Part shown: positions 32,459 through 41,223 of the stretch, piece after piece | Layout: each line of letters starts with the position of its first letter | How positions within the stretch are numbered: position 1 is the stretch's first letter | Source of the DNA: CAG-238 sp963601575 | Lineage (GTDB): Bacteria; Bacillota; Clostridia; Peptostreptococcales; Anaerovoracaceae | Direction: 5' to 3' | Assembly: GCA_963601575.1 (NCBI GenBank) | Contig: CAVCFO010000011.1 | Span: 1 to 49,815, forward strand | Length of the DNA stretch: 49,815 nucleotides | Position numbers and translations under genes: made by a program | The notes under the pieces: generated by a model | Told to the model about the DNA's origin: nothing | Databases searched by the model: none | The model's input: only the letters and a program-made list of their open reading frames with translations

Positions 32459-33355
32459 CTACAAATCGAGTTTTCCTCTGGAAATGTACGAGTAGGCCAC
32501 GATTCCGGATATGTAGAGCATGAGAGAAAGCACGAACCATGTAAGTCCCGTCGCCATCTGAAACTGGTAGAGAATATACTTTTGCCAGCTCAAGTCAAAG
32601 AAAAGAATTCCTCCCGCTACGGTCAGCAAATAGCTTATAGGGGCAAGATATTTCAGCATGAGCTTTGCCTCGTTGTTCTCGCGGCTTGCAAATTCGTCCA
32701 CCTTTCTTGCCATCGCAACCGAGCCTGACAAGTCGGAAAGCGCATTGGTTACCTCCACACCCGAGGATAGTGCAAAATACATATTTACCGAAAGTATCCC
32801 CGCCCAGGAGGTATTTATCGAAAGGCGGAATTCATCCAGAATTCGCCTGAGGTCCTCGTTGCTTTGCGCTGAGTTTATGCCCTTTGACAAACTAAAAAGA
32901 AGCCTCCGCGAGTTCGGTGCTTCTTCCATGTCACGAGCCGTAGCTTCTATCGCCCGCTGCATATTGCAATAATTTATCTTATAATTCTCCAGAAGCTCCG
33001 TGATCAAGATTTCGCCTTCTCTGGAGCTTTCGACCTGGATATATTGCAGCCTCACCCGTAGCATCGCATATGGCAGGAGCAGTGCGAATGCCGCTGCGAT
33101 GAAGCAAAGTTTGTTTGAAACCTTGCCAATCAGCAGGAGAAAGGCAAACAGGCTCGCCGCTACCGACAGTATGAGGAATTTTCTTATGCGCCTCACATCG
33201 CCCTTTCCGGTTGTTACCCTAAGGAGCGTCTTGATATGTTCCTCAAAAGCATTTTCATACTTTCGCATATAGCCCTTGCTCATCTCATCCAGCCAAGGCA
33301 TGACCAAAAGCAATCCTCCGCAAAGCGCGCATATCCAGATTATAGATTCAACCAT
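32459..33355 (-). CDS. TadB-like membrane platform protein (locus B)
   Basis: The 298-residue protein is homologous to TadB of locus A: SSREGEILITELLENYKINY, INTSWAGIL, KYLAPISYLLT and terminal hydrophobic segments. The start overlaps the ATPase stop by 8 bases as in locus A. Sequence identity appears moderate, so the duplication is old. Confidence 0.8.
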   Translation of the reverse strand: MVESIIWICALCGGLLLVMPWLDEMSKGYMRKYENAFEEHIKTLLRVTTGKGDVRRIRKFLILSVAASLFAFLLLIGKVSNKLCFIAAAFALLLPYAMLRVRLQYIQVESSREGEILITELLENYKINYCNMQRAIEATARDMEEAPNSRRLLFSLSKGINSAQSNEDLRRILDEFRLSINTSWAGILSVNMYFALSSGVEVTNALSDLSGSVAMARKVDEFASRENNEAKLMLKYLAPISYLLTVAGGILFFDLSWQKYILYQFQMATGLTWFVLSLMLYISGIVAYSYISRGKLDL

Positions 33356-34736
33356 ATGTCTTATTCCCGCCTTTCATATTCGGATGGTAATATCTTGGAT
33401 AGATCACCTTTTCCGCAGTCATCGGATATCTTTCGGACAAATTCTTAAGTTCCTCTCTCATTATCTCAGCCTCCTCTTGCCAAAGCGCAAGTTGCCGCTC
33501 CTTATCCCCTCCAATATGAAAATCCCAGCGCCACGCGCCCGTCCTTTCATCGTAGAGGCATATCTTGTGCATGCTTACGCAATCCGCTTCTACATCGTAG
33601 CAAAGCTCGTAAATAGACTTCAGTTTTTTCTCCGCGCGATTTGTCTCCTGCTGTGAAAATTCAAAGATATAGTGAAAGCTAGAAAATACCTGAAGTATCA
33701 AGCTCTGCTCATCACCGCCATATGCGCTTCGAATCTTGGATGCCAGCTTGTAAGGCAGGTTCGGTATGTCACCGGAATGCACCGTCGCCTTGCAGCGCCC
33801 CGCGCCGATTCCTGCGATCTCCATCGCCAGCCGAAAGCTCCTCGCATCCCGCATTTCCTCGAGAATCACATAATCGTTATCGCCCCGGAGAAGCGATTTT
33901 GAGATTATGTCAAGGTCTTCTCCGTCAGCCACAAGCTGCATAATGGGAACCTGTGGCATCAGCTTCTCCCATGGCGTCTCTGGATCTGTGGATATCGCAA
34001 GTCCTTCCTTATCCTTTTCTTCGTAGCTCTGCCAAACCTGCAGAAACGTCGTCTTGCCGGACCTCACCGTTCCCGCAAATAGAACATTAAATCCTACCAC
34101 AACCATCGACTTGAAAAGCTCGCAGGCCTCGAGTGGTATTGTCCCAAGCCCGGCGAGCTTCTCAAAGGTCAGGTTCCTCAAAAGATATTTTCTGAAAACC
34201 ATGATATCCTGATCCGGCTTCGTCCTCTCTCCCGAATAAATGGTTACGCGTATTCCGTTGGAAAGATAAAGCTCGTGAAATCCCTGCTCCATCCTCTGCC
34301 TGGGGTTACTCATCAGCAGAGCCCTTCGTAGCTGTCTTCTGCGCTCGGCGCCGATGCGCTGCGGTTGCAAGACGGATTTGCCATCTATCAGGCAATACAG
34401 CCTGTCGCCGATCAGCTTTGCCGAGGAGGAATTTTTGTACTCTTCCGTTTCGTCATAAACCCAAGGCGAAAGGCCGGAAAGCCCATAAAGTTCAGAAAAC
34501 ACACCTTCCGTAAGATTTCTGTACCACGGCGGCGGCGTGGTATTTTGTAAATTTTGCTGTAATATAATTGCATCTATTTCCCCCTTATAAAATTCCATCT
34601 GCGCCTTGTTACCCAGGATCGCCGCTTTTTCCCGCTCAAGCATTTCCATCTTTTCCATGTCATCAAGGCCCCTCCAGCGTGCATCCAGGCAGGTCTTTAT
34701 ACGGCCGCAGGCTTCTTCGAAAGTCGTATTTTCCAT
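33348..34736 (-). CDS. tadA: TadA/CpaF-like secretion ATPase (locus B)
   Basis: A 462-residue T2SSE-family ATPase with GVFSELYGLSGL, DRLYCLIDGK, Walker A GTVRSGKTT (222-230), YVILEEMRDARSFRLAM and ATVHSGD. It keeps Glu-Glu in the Walker B region where the locus A copy has Ser-Glu. I take the ATG at 34736 after GGAGGTGA; it overlaps the CpaB stop by one base. The N-terminal helical region is about 30 residues shorter than in A. Confidence 0.86.
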   Translation of the reverse strand: MENTTFEEACGRIKTCLDARWRGLDDMEKMEMLEREKAAILGNKAQMEFYKGEIDAIILQQNLQNTTPPPWYRNLTEGVFSELYGLSGLSPWVYDETEEYKNSSSAKLIGDRLYCLIDGKSVLQPQRIGAERRRQLRRALLMSNPRQRMEQGFHELYLSNGIRVTIYSGERTKPDQDIMVFRKYLLRNLTFEKLAGLGTIPLEACELFKSMVVVGFNVLFAGTVRSGKTTFLQVWQSYEEKDKEGLAISTDPETPWEKLMPQVPIMQLVADGEDLDIISKSLLRGDNDYVILEEMRDARSFRLAMEIAGIGAGRCKATVHSGDIPNLPYKLASKIRSAYGGDEQSLILQVFSSFHYIFEFSQQETNRAEKKLKSIYELCYDVEADCVSMHKICLYDERTGAWRWDFHIGGDKERQLALWQEEAEIMREELKNLSERYPMTAEKVIYPRYYHPNMKGGNKTYG

Positions 34737-35350
34737 CAAATATCACCTCCCGAAGAATAAAGCAGGACGAATTTGTTGCCCTTATCCGCGAGATTGCCCA
34801 GTTTGAGAGCCTGGTTTTCGCTCACTATCACCTCAATCACGCTCACGGGAGCAGAGCCCGTAAGACGCTCACTGCTCAGCGAAACGACCTCCGCGTTGCT
34901 GCCGTCCCTGGCATATGCAACCACCGCCCGTGTCACAATGGATCCGCCACAATAGAATGCCACATCGTCTCCCCGCCTCAAGGTCTGTGGGTATGATCTG
35001 AGCCAGTCCTCCGGGATCGAAAGCACAAATGCATCGGAGATTCCGCCGGTGATGAGCCTGCTACCACCAAAATATTCCTCATAAAGTGTTTCTGATTTCG
35101 GTATGTAGTGCCTGCTTTCCTTTCCTATGATCTGGGCCTCATCTCCCGGCCTGAGAGCCTCTCCGGCAGCATTCTCCACTCTCTTCGTAGTGAGCATGTC
35201 CGCAGCGATTATAGTGCTTTTGGGTATATCATCCTCAAATGTGAGTATCTCATCATAGCCCAGATTCTGCCTGCCCCACAGCTCCCAAAATGCGAGAGTC
35301 ATCAGCGCAACGCATATGAGGGCTATCCCGGCGATTTTCTTTTTCATCAT
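34736..35350 (-). CDS. CpaB/RcpC-like SAF-domain protein (locus B)
   Basis: The 204-residue protein has an N-terminal membrane segment (6-22), then SAF-like DDIPKSTIIAADMLTTKRV and YIPKSETLYEEYF and a strand region with SYPQTLRRGDDVAFY. AGGAGG precedes ATGATG. It is first in locus B, which has no TadZ-like gene after it. Confidence 0.75.
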   Translation of the reverse strand: MMKKKIAGIALICVALMTLAFWELWGRQNLGYDEILTFEDDIPKSTIIAADMLTTKRVENAAGEALRPGDEAQIIGKESRHYIPKSETLYEEYFGGSRLITGGISDAFVLSIPEDWLRSYPQTLRRGDDVAFYCGGSIVTRAVVAYARDGSNAEVVSLSSERLTGSAPVSVIEVIVSENQALKLGNLADKGNKFVLLYSSGGDI

Positions 35351-35388
35351 TTGTGCCTCCTAATTACACCTTTTGACAGTACCATATT

Positions 35389-35417
35389 ATCATAGTTAAA
35401 TATAATTTTCAGCACAA
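35389..35417 (-). promoter_or_regulatory. Promoter of Tad locus B
   Basis: Minus-strand TTGTGC (35412-35417), 17-base spacer and TATGAT (35389-35394), about 40 bases from the CpaB-like start. Confidence 0.55.
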
Positions 35418-35428
35418 TTATAAATTTT

Positions 35429-35839
35429 TTAATAAATTTGCAAATTTCTTGCAATGTGGAACATGAGTATCTGCTGCCATTTCTTCCACGTGTTAGCGTG
35501 TGCATCGCCGCTATAGCCCAGATTCTCAACATTCTTGTCCCATAGACCTTGCCTATATTCCTCCGGAATTTCGTCGAAGGCCGCCTCGATTGCGAGAATT
35601 CTGGATGAGAGATGCGCGATTTTTACTGCTCTATTTCCTGTTATGTCACTTATTGTATTTGTGCTGAAACTCAAATTCGACAAAATTCTCCCTCCGGAGG
35701 CGATTACATCTCTTTCCTCATTGAGCCTCTCAAGTTCGCCCTTCATTCGGTTCATGTCACGCATCGCCCAATATGCCTGTTTGAATACGGCTTCAGGCAG
35801 CAGAAACCTCTTCAAGGTCCTTTGTTGATAATCGTTCAT
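35429..35839 (-). CDS. RinA/ArpU-like transcription regulator
   Basis: The 136-residue protein has a coiled-coil front (RDMNRMKGELERLNEERDVI), a middle helix pair (VKIAHLSSRILAIEAAFDEIPEEYRQGLW) and a sigma-region-4-like end (AHANTWKKWQQILMFHIARNL), the order of RinA/DUF722 phage late-gene activators. AGAGGTGG precedes the ATG at 35839. It lies directly upstream of the locus B promoter in the same direction and is the obvious candidate to control it. A GTTAC-5-GTAAC inverted repeat sits in its own leader. Confidence 0.6.
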   Translation of the reverse strand: MNDYQQRTLKRFLLPEAVFKQAYWAMRDMNRMKGELERLNEERDVIASGGRILSNLSFSTNTISDITGNRAVKIAHLSSRILAIEAAFDEIPEEYRQGLWDKNVENLGYSGDAHANTWKKWQQILMFHIARNLQIY

Positions 35840-35932
35840 ATTTCCACCTCTTTCTGCCACTGCGGCTTTTGTGTTTGCCTCCATAATACAACAGGAATTT
35901 CCTCTCTGCCGTTACTTTGTGTAACATAATGC

Positions 35933-35962
35933 AAAAAAATCGCGCGAAGTCCTCCTGGCGCG
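35933..35962 (-). terminator. Second terminator after the P1B ATPase
   Basis: Minus-strand stem CGCGC/GCGCG with a 12-base loop followed by A and seven T. It stands in tandem with the stronger hairpin at 35976-36022. Confidence 0.55.
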
Positions 35963-35975
35963 GCTTCTCGCACGC

Positions 35976-36022
35976 AAAAAGGACCGCTTCGCAACGGTTT
36001 TGCCGTCGCAATGCGGTCCTTT
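35976..36022 (-). terminator. Terminator of the P1B ATPase unit
   Basis: Arms AAAGGACCGC and GCGGTCCTTT pair perfectly and the minus strand ends in a T-run. The inner part can pair further (GCGACGGC/GTTGC). Confidence 0.85.
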
Positions 36023-36073
36023 GAATTATTTAACTTGCAATCAGAACTATATGTTCTGCGGTCTATGCTTTGT

Positions 36074-38170
36074 CTAGTTTTTTTCGTATTTCGGCTCGTC
36101 GAGGAGATTCGTCATGCTCTTCATACCGATCCCAAGAGTTGACATATTATGCAGCAGCGCCGAGGTTGTCGGCGGGATGAAGCCAGCCACGCCGCATACT
36201 ATGAGGCTCAGGTTGAATCCTACGATGAAGCGATAGTTCGAGTCTATGCGTTTCATGAGAGCCATGCTGAGTCTGCGCAGGATAACAAGTTCGAACAGAT
36301 CCTCCGATGAGATAGTAATGTCTGCGATTTCCTTTGCGATGGCAGCTCCTGTATTGATTGCAATCCCTGCATCCGCCTCCGAAAGCGCCGGAGTATCGTT
36401 TACACCGTCTCCTATCATCATCACCACGCGATCCTTCTCGCGCTCTTTTCTTATGAATTCTGCCTTGTCCTCCGGCAAAACCTCCGCAAAGAACTCGTCA
36501 ACTCCTACCTTTGCGGCAACTGCAGCAGCCGTATGGCTGTTGTCTCCTGTCATCATCACTACCTTTTCGATTCCAAGATCGTGCAGCGCCTGTATCGCAT
36601 CCGCAGCTTCCTCTCTCAAAGGGTCAGAGATACAGATAATCGCCGCAAGCTCCCCGGAAATTGCAAGATAAAGATGCGAAAATTCTCCCGAAAGTTCATC
36701 GAATTTGGCCCTTTCACCTTCCGGAATCACACATGCCTCATCCTCGAATACGAAATGCTCGCTTCCGATGACGACGCGCTTTCCGTCCACGGTACTTTGG
36801 ATTCCGTGAGCCACCACATATTCCACGCGGGAATGGTATTCCTCATGTGAAAGGCCGCGGTTTTTTGCCTCGGAAACCACCGCATTTGCGATGGAGTGAG
36901 GATAATGCTCCTCAAGACAGGCCGCAAGACGCAACATTTCGTCCTTCGAACGCCCTCCGAAGGTTATTATATCCTCTACTTTCGGGGTCGCGTAGGTCAG
37001 GGTTCCGGTCTTGTCGAATACGATGGTATCTGCCTTTGCGACGGCCTCCAGGAATTTGCCGCCTTTGACGGAGATCTTATACTCTCCCGCTTCTCGCATT
37101 GCCGAAAGCACCGTCACCGGCATCGAAAGCTTGAGGGCACACGAGAAGTCGACCATCAGCACCGATAGCGCCTTCGTTATATTTCTTGTCAGCAGATATA
37201 CCAAAACGGTTCCGCCGAGGGTATATGGCACGAGTTTGTCGGCAAGAGAGGCTGCCTTGTTTTCTGTCTCGGACTTGAGTTTCTCCGACTCTTCGATCAT
37301 TTTCATGATTCGGTCATATCGGCCTGAGCCGCTCGCTTTTTCTACGCGCACGAGGCACTGACCCTCTTCGATTGCGGTTCCGGCATAGACATAGCTTCCC
37401 TCCTGCTTTCTCACAGGAAGCGATTCGCCGGTAATCGAGGCCTGGTTGACCGTTGCCTCCCCGCGGGCGACCTTGCCGTCCAGAGGAATCATATTGCCCA
37501 TGCGAACGGAAATTATATCGCCCGCTTTTACCTCTTCTATGGATGTCAAAACCTCTGTTTCGCCCTCCAAAAGCCAAACCTTATCAATGTTCAGCGACAT
37601 TGCTCCGGCAAGATCCGCTACGGACTTTTTGTGTGTCCACTCGTCGAGAATTTCGCCTATTTTTAGCATGAACATAACCGAAGATGCGGTATTGAAATTG
37701 CCCTGGAGCATGGAAACGCTGATTGCGGTAGCATCCAGGACCTCCACGGTAAGCTTTCCTTTTTTGATCGAAAGAAGGCCTGACTTGATATATCCTGCCG
37801 AGCGCCACAGGCATGTCAGCGTCCTGATCGGCATCGGGAGCAAAAGCTTCGAAAGGTATCTCCTGCAAATCGTATAGACTATTTTGTCCTGATATTCGCG
37901 GTTAAGCTCTCTTGAGGTATGTTCGGGAACGAGCTTTTTGATTTCTTCGTTTCCAAAATCAAAAGCGCGCAAAGCGTTGATAATTCTGTCCTTTGCGCCT
38001 CTATAGCTTATCACAGCATCACACGTGCGGTCATAGACCGTTACATCCCTTACATCCGGCTGCGATCTCAGATAGTATTCCAGTTCATCAGCCTGCGCGA
38101 GGTTCATTCTGCCGCAAAGCATCCTGACGCGGAGCCTTCCGGAATTTTCGTGCATTATCTTACATTTCAT
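36074..38170 (-). CDS. P1B-type heavy-metal ATPase with SCALK motif
   Basis: The 698-residue pump begins with a short metal-domain-like region lacking CxxC, then transmembrane segments, TGES (ITGESLPVRK), the intramembrane motif SCALKLSMP in place of CPC, DKTGTLT, the HP-type EEHYPHSIA and MIGDGVNDTPALSEAD. Firmicute pumps of this subtype go with DUF6110 proteins, as here; the metal is not settled and could be Mn2+, Fe2+ or Zn2+. The start overlaps the DUF6110 gene by 11 bases. Confidence 0.9.
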   Translation of the reverse strand: MKCKIMHENSGRLRVRMLCGRMNLAQADELEYYLRSQPDVRDVTVYDRTCDAVISYRGAKDRIINALRAFDFGNEEIKKLVPEHTSRELNREYQDKIVYTICRRYLSKLLLPMPIRTLTCLWRSAGYIKSGLLSIKKGKLTVEVLDATAISVSMLQGNFNTASSVMFMLKIGEILDEWTHKKSVADLAGAMSLNIDKVWLLEGETEVLTSIEEVKAGDIISVRMGNMIPLDGKVARGEATVNQASITGESLPVRKQEGSYVYAGTAIEEGQCLVRVEKASGSGRYDRIMKMIEESEKLKSETENKAASLADKLVPYTLGGTVLVYLLTRNITKALSVLMVDFSCALKLSMPVTVLSAMREAGEYKISVKGGKFLEAVAKADTIVFDKTGTLTYATPKVEDIITFGGRSKDEMLRLAACLEEHYPHSIANAVVSEAKNRGLSHEEYHSRVEYVVAHGIQSTVDGKRVVIGSEHFVFEDEACVIPEGERAKFDELSGEFSHLYLAISGELAAIICISDPLREEAADAIQALHDLGIEKVVMMTGDNSHTAAAVAAKVGVDEFFAEVLPEDKAEFIRKEREKDRVVMMIGDGVNDTPALSEADAGIAINTGAAIAKEIADITISSEDLFELVILRRLSMALMKRIDSNYRFIVGFNLSLIVCGVAGFIPPTTSALLHNMSTLGIGMKSMTNLLDEPKYEKN

Positions 38171-38456
38171 TGCAGCAAGCTACTCCGTCATTTTCTTTCT
38201 TCGCTGCGAAATCTCCGATTATATCTTCCGCTTCCTTTTCGGCGCGTTTTTCGTTGATTTCCTTTGCGTCTGCGAGGATATCATCGGCATTTTCCTTGAT
38301 ATTCGTCACGGTCGTCATAACGGATTCCTTCGCTCTGAGAGCCGCCGCTGTCGTATGAGTATAGACCTTTTTTGCGTCCTTGCTTCCCAGCACCTTCAGG
38401 CCTGCGCTTCCGAACAAAAGTCCGCCTGCGAACAATCCCAATTTTTCTAATTTCAT
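38160..38456 (-). CDS. DUF6110 family protein, partner of the P1B ATPase
   Basis: A 98-residue protein: short hydrophobic Gly-rich segment (6-22), then a long charged helix (AKESVMTTVTNIKENADDILADAKEI) and a final CCNE that could bind metal. It precedes the SCALK-type ATPase in many Clostridia, suggesting an accessory membrane factor. AGGAGG lies before the ATG; the promoter is at 38495-38522. Confidence 0.8.
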   Translation of the reverse strand: MKLEKLGLFAGGLLFGSAGLKVLGSKDAKKVYTHTTAAALRAKESVMTTVTNIKENADDILADAKEINEKRAEKEAEDIIGDFAAKKENDGVACCNEM

Positions 38457-38494
38457 ATCTCATTACCTCCTTAATTTTTCCTTTATCATAGTTT

Positions 38495-38526
38495 ATTATA
38501 GTTTAGTTTGGCGACTTGTCAAGTCC
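38495..38526 (-). promoter_or_regulatory. Promoter and palindrome of the DUF6110/P1B ATPase operon
   Basis: Minus-strand TTGACA (38517-38522), 16-base spacer and perfect TATAAT (38495-38500). The -35 box lies inside the palindrome GACTTGaCAAGTC (about 38513-38525), a likely repressor site, presumably metal-responsive. Confidence 0.7.
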
Positions 38527-38603
38527 CATAAATTCAATATTTTGAGCCTGATTGGCGGGCCTTCTAAGATTTTTTTAGGATTTCTTCGATGCGTTTTTCA
38601 TAA

Positions 38604-39434
38604 TCAAAGCTCCAGTTCATACATTATCATCGCAAGCGCGGCAAGTCCTGCCGTTTCTGTGCGAAGAATCGTCTTTCCCAGTGTGACAAGCTGCACAGAG
38701 GCTCCGCACTGGCCGAGCATGGCGATTTCTTTATCGGAAAAGCCACCCTCCGGGCCGATAATCACTGCCACTTGTTTTGCGGAAGCAGAAGCAGAAGCCT
38801 CATCGGAATCTGAAGTTTGAGCATTTTGTGCGGGCAGCCCGCGCAGACAATCCTTCATTGTCCGGTTTTCTTCGTTTTCGTATGGACAGATTATGAGGTC
38901 GTATCTGCCCTCTGCCCCCTGTTCTTCGCCATTCGTCGATTCCGGGCCGCTGATTTTTCTTAGCATTTCCTCAAATGATATGGGGGCTTCTATCTGCGGA
39001 ATTTTGCTCCGCTTGCACTGCTTGACAGCCTCGTCTGCTATCTTTTGCCAGCGCTCTAGTTTCTTGCCAAACTGGCCTTTGTCCGTAACCACTGTTCTTT
39101 CCATGAATACAGGAACGATGCTATCTATGCCCATCTCTACATTCTTTTGTATTATGGTTTCCATCTTTGCAGCTTTCGGGATGCCTTGATAGAGGGTTAC
39201 CAGGGTCCTGGGTTCCCGCGCCGGCTTTTGTTTGTCTGTTATCCTGAGGGTCACGCAGGTTTGGTCTACCTCGTCAATCTCAGTTTTGTATTCCCACTCG
39301 CCGCCATCGGATATACATACCGCATCGCCGCATTTTGCCCTCAAAACCCGGGTCAAATGCTTAATGTCTTCTTTTTTTTCAATATATATGTTTGAGCCTG
39401 CTACCGCCTCCGGCTTCACAAAAAATTTGATCAT
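38604..39434 (-). CDS. rsmE: 16S rRNA m3U1498 methyltransferase
   Basis: RsmE methylates U1498 of 16S rRNA. The 276-residue protein has the N-terminal PUA-like domain (HLTRVLRAKCGD) and SPOUT-fold motifs: GIPKAAKMETIIQKNVEMGI, VIIGPEGGFSDKE and LGKTILRTETAGLAAL. An insertion rich in Ser, Ala and Glu (about 175-215) separates them and is longer than usual. GAGAGGAC precedes the ATG. It follows prmA after 123 bases, a classical neighbour pair. Confidence 0.96.
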   Translation of the reverse strand: MIKFFVKPEAVAGSNIYIEKKEDIKHLTRVLRAKCGDAVCISDGGEWEYKTEIDEVDQTCVTLRITDKQKPAREPRTLVTLYQGIPKAAKMETIIQKNVEMGIDSIVPVFMERTVVTDKGQFGKKLERWQKIADEAVKQCKRSKIPQIEAPISFEEMLRKISGPESTNGEEQGAEGRYDLIICPYENEENRTMKDCLRGLPAQNAQTSDSDEASASASAKQVAVIIGPEGGFSDKEIAMLGQCGASVQLVTLGKTILRTETAGLAALAMIMYELEL

Positions 39435-39557
39435 TTCTGTCCTCTCTACGCTTTGCCTCTTGTGGTTTACACTCTTTCATCTTGTGGTTTCTCTCTTATG
39501 TCCTTTCGCCTATATCCTGTTAAAATTTGGCGGCCTTGCCCGTTTTCGCCTTTTGCC

Positions 39558-40523
39558 CTACAATTTTGCAACGATGGCGCACCACATGCCGTCTTCTCTG
39601 ACTTCCATGATCTTAAATCCCAGCGCGCGCATCGTATCTGCAACAAGAACTTTCTTTTCTGTCAGTATGCCCGAGGAAATATAGATTCCTCCCGGCAAGA
39701 GATGCCTTGCCACGTCTTTGCTTAGCATCATCACAAGATCTGCCATGAGGTTTGCCACGATGACGTCTGCCCGAAAGTCTACGCCCTTCGTGAGATCTCC
39801 ATATTGCGCCTTTGCAATGCCGCCTGCCCTGTTAAGAGCGATATTTTCATTTGCTATTTCCACGGCAATGGGGTCAATTTCGACTCCAAGCACCTCGGAA
39901 GCCCCAAGAAGCGCCCCTGCAACGGACAAAATTCCCGAGCCGCAGCCAACGTCCAGAACTTTTGCCCCCGGCTTTACGTATTCTTCCATGAGCCTGATGC
40001 AAAGTGATGTGGTCTCATGTGTTCCGGTGCCGAAAGCCATTCCGGGGTCAATTTCAATGATTTTTTCGCCGGGCTTTGGCTCGTATTCCTCCCAGGTAGG
40101 TTTTACCACTATCGTTTTCCCCACCTTTGCGGGCTTGAAATACTCTTTCCAGTTGTCCTTCCACCGGCTGTCGTCTTCTACCTGCACCGAAATGTCGAGG
40201 GCGCCAAGGTCAATGTCAGCTCCGAACTCTCCCGCCTGCGCTCTTTCCTTTAGCTGCCGGATCGCTTGCCTGATTTCTTCTAGCTTCGCCCTGCCTTCTT
40301 CATTTTCTTCAACGAAAACCGTAACTTTCGGTATTTCATTTCCCAGCTCCAAAACGCTTTCGTCAATATAATCCCAGTCGTAGTCGTTCTTTTTGTCCAT
40401 CAGATCCGCGATGTCCGCCGGGTCCTCAACAACCGTGTCCGTAATTCCTATCTCAAGCAGCGCCGTAACCACCGGCTCGATCGCCTGCCTGTTTCCGCTT
40501 ATGTCTATCTGTATGTATTTCAT
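39558..40523 (-). CDS. prmA: Ribosomal protein L11 methyltransferase
   Basis: The 321-residue enzyme trimethylates ribosomal protein L11. The N-terminal recognition domain is followed by DPGMAFGTGTHETTSLC, the SAM motif VLDVGCGSGILSVAGALLGA and VANLMADL, all family hallmarks. I start at the ATG at 40523, preceded by TGGAGG; the longer frame lacks a site. A TATAAT at 40563-40568 (minus strand) probably belongs to its promoter. Confidence 0.96.
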   Translation of the reverse strand: MKYIQIDISGNRQAIEPVVTALLEIGITDTVVEDPADIADLMDKKNDYDWDYIDESVLELGNEIPKVTVFVEENEEGRAKLEEIRQAIRQLKERAQAGEFGADIDLGALDISVQVEDDSRWKDNWKEYFKPAKVGKTIVVKPTWEEYEPKPGEKIIEIDPGMAFGTGTHETTSLCIRLMEEYVKPGAKVLDVGCGSGILSVAGALLGASEVLGVEIDPIAVEIANENIALNRAGGIAKAQYGDLTKGVDFRADVIVANLMADLVMMLSKDVARHLLPGGIYISSGILTEKKVLVADTMRALGFKIMEVREDGMWCAIVAKL

Positions 40524-40719
40524 TTTTCCTCCAAATTCCGGCCGCATTCTTGCGCCATAGTGATTATACACCATTTTGGCGATTTTGGATAGGCTTTTGC
40601 TCGCTGCAATTCTTGAAAAAATCTTGAAAAAGCCTTGAAAAATCAGCGGAAAATGCAGGATAAAGGACCGTCGTGGAAAAATAATATCAAAATAAAAGGG
40701 CTATCTTCTGAAAAATTCC

Positions 40720-40748
40720 TTGCCAAAGCCCTCATTTTGTGTTAAAGT
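40720..40748 (+). promoter_or_regulatory. Promoter of tRNA-Ser
   Basis: TTGCCA (40720-40725), 17-base spacer and TAAAGT (40743-40748), 14 bases before the tRNA. Confidence 0.6.
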
Positions 40749-40761
40749 ATTTATTGGTCTT

Positions 40762-40849
40762 GGAGGATTGACCGAGTGGCTAAGGAGCTTGATTGGAAAT
40801 CAAGTAAGGTGTAACAGCCCCGTGGGTTCGAGTCCCATGTCCTCCGCCA
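40762..40849 (+). tRNA. tRNA-Ser (GGA)
   Basis: The acceptor GGAGGAT/ATCCTCC-type stem, anticodon stem CTTGA/TCAAG around TTGGAAA (anticodon GGA), a long variable arm (TAAGGTGTAACAGCCCC), the T-arm GTGGG/CCCAT and an encoded GCCA end are readable. The long variable arm is typical for Ser. Confidence 0.94.
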
Positions 40850-40861
40850 GAAATGCAAGAG

Positions 40862-40892
40862 CCCGTCACGCTAGTGGCGGGTTATTGTATTT
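40862..40892 (+). terminator. Terminator of tRNA-Ser
   Basis: Stem CCCGTCAC/GTGGCGGG with a 4-base loop, followed by TTATTGTATTT. Confidence 0.7.
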
Positions 40893-41223
40893 CTCATGAA
40901 AGGCTTGTGGGACTCGGACCCGCGAGGGCAAAATTCACTTCCGCGTTTTCTTTATATGTTGGAATTTCAATGTTTCTCAGGGTTGATAGAGCCACCTCAA
41001 TTCGGAGGAGTTCTTTGCCTTAGCTTTGAGCCTAGGACGGGATTCTTCCCTCGTACATCACGCTGAATTCTCCGTAAACCTTGCCCCAATTTCTAAGGGG
41101 CAGCGTCCGTTTTTTTAGCCTGCAGGGCTGGCAGATACAAGGCTTTAAGGAGCGCCTTTCGCTTCGAAAGAGACTATGGGAAAAAGTCTCATGGAGTACA
41201 CATCATTTCCAGTTATACATGAT
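40893..41223. other. Non-coding stretch downstream of tRNA-Ser
   Basis: About 330 bases without a supportable gene on either strand. It holds a T-arm-like block on the minus strand (GGGTCCGAGTCCCAC, about 40908-40922), a hairpin TGCCCC/GGGGCA (41082-41102) and a run of seven T (41110-41116). It could be a decayed integrated element or an uncharacterised small RNA. I do not recognise a known RNA family. Confidence 0.5.

Noticed and set aside
40900..40925. A second tRNA or an attachment-site copy of the tRNA-Ser 3' end.
   Set aside because: Only a T-arm-like block in reverse orientation is visible; it does not repeat the tRNA-Ser end and no acceptor or anticodon arm can be formed.
40893..41120. 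A T-box, SRP RNA, tmRNA or RNase P gene.
   Set aside because: None of their conserved core sequences could be found on either strand.
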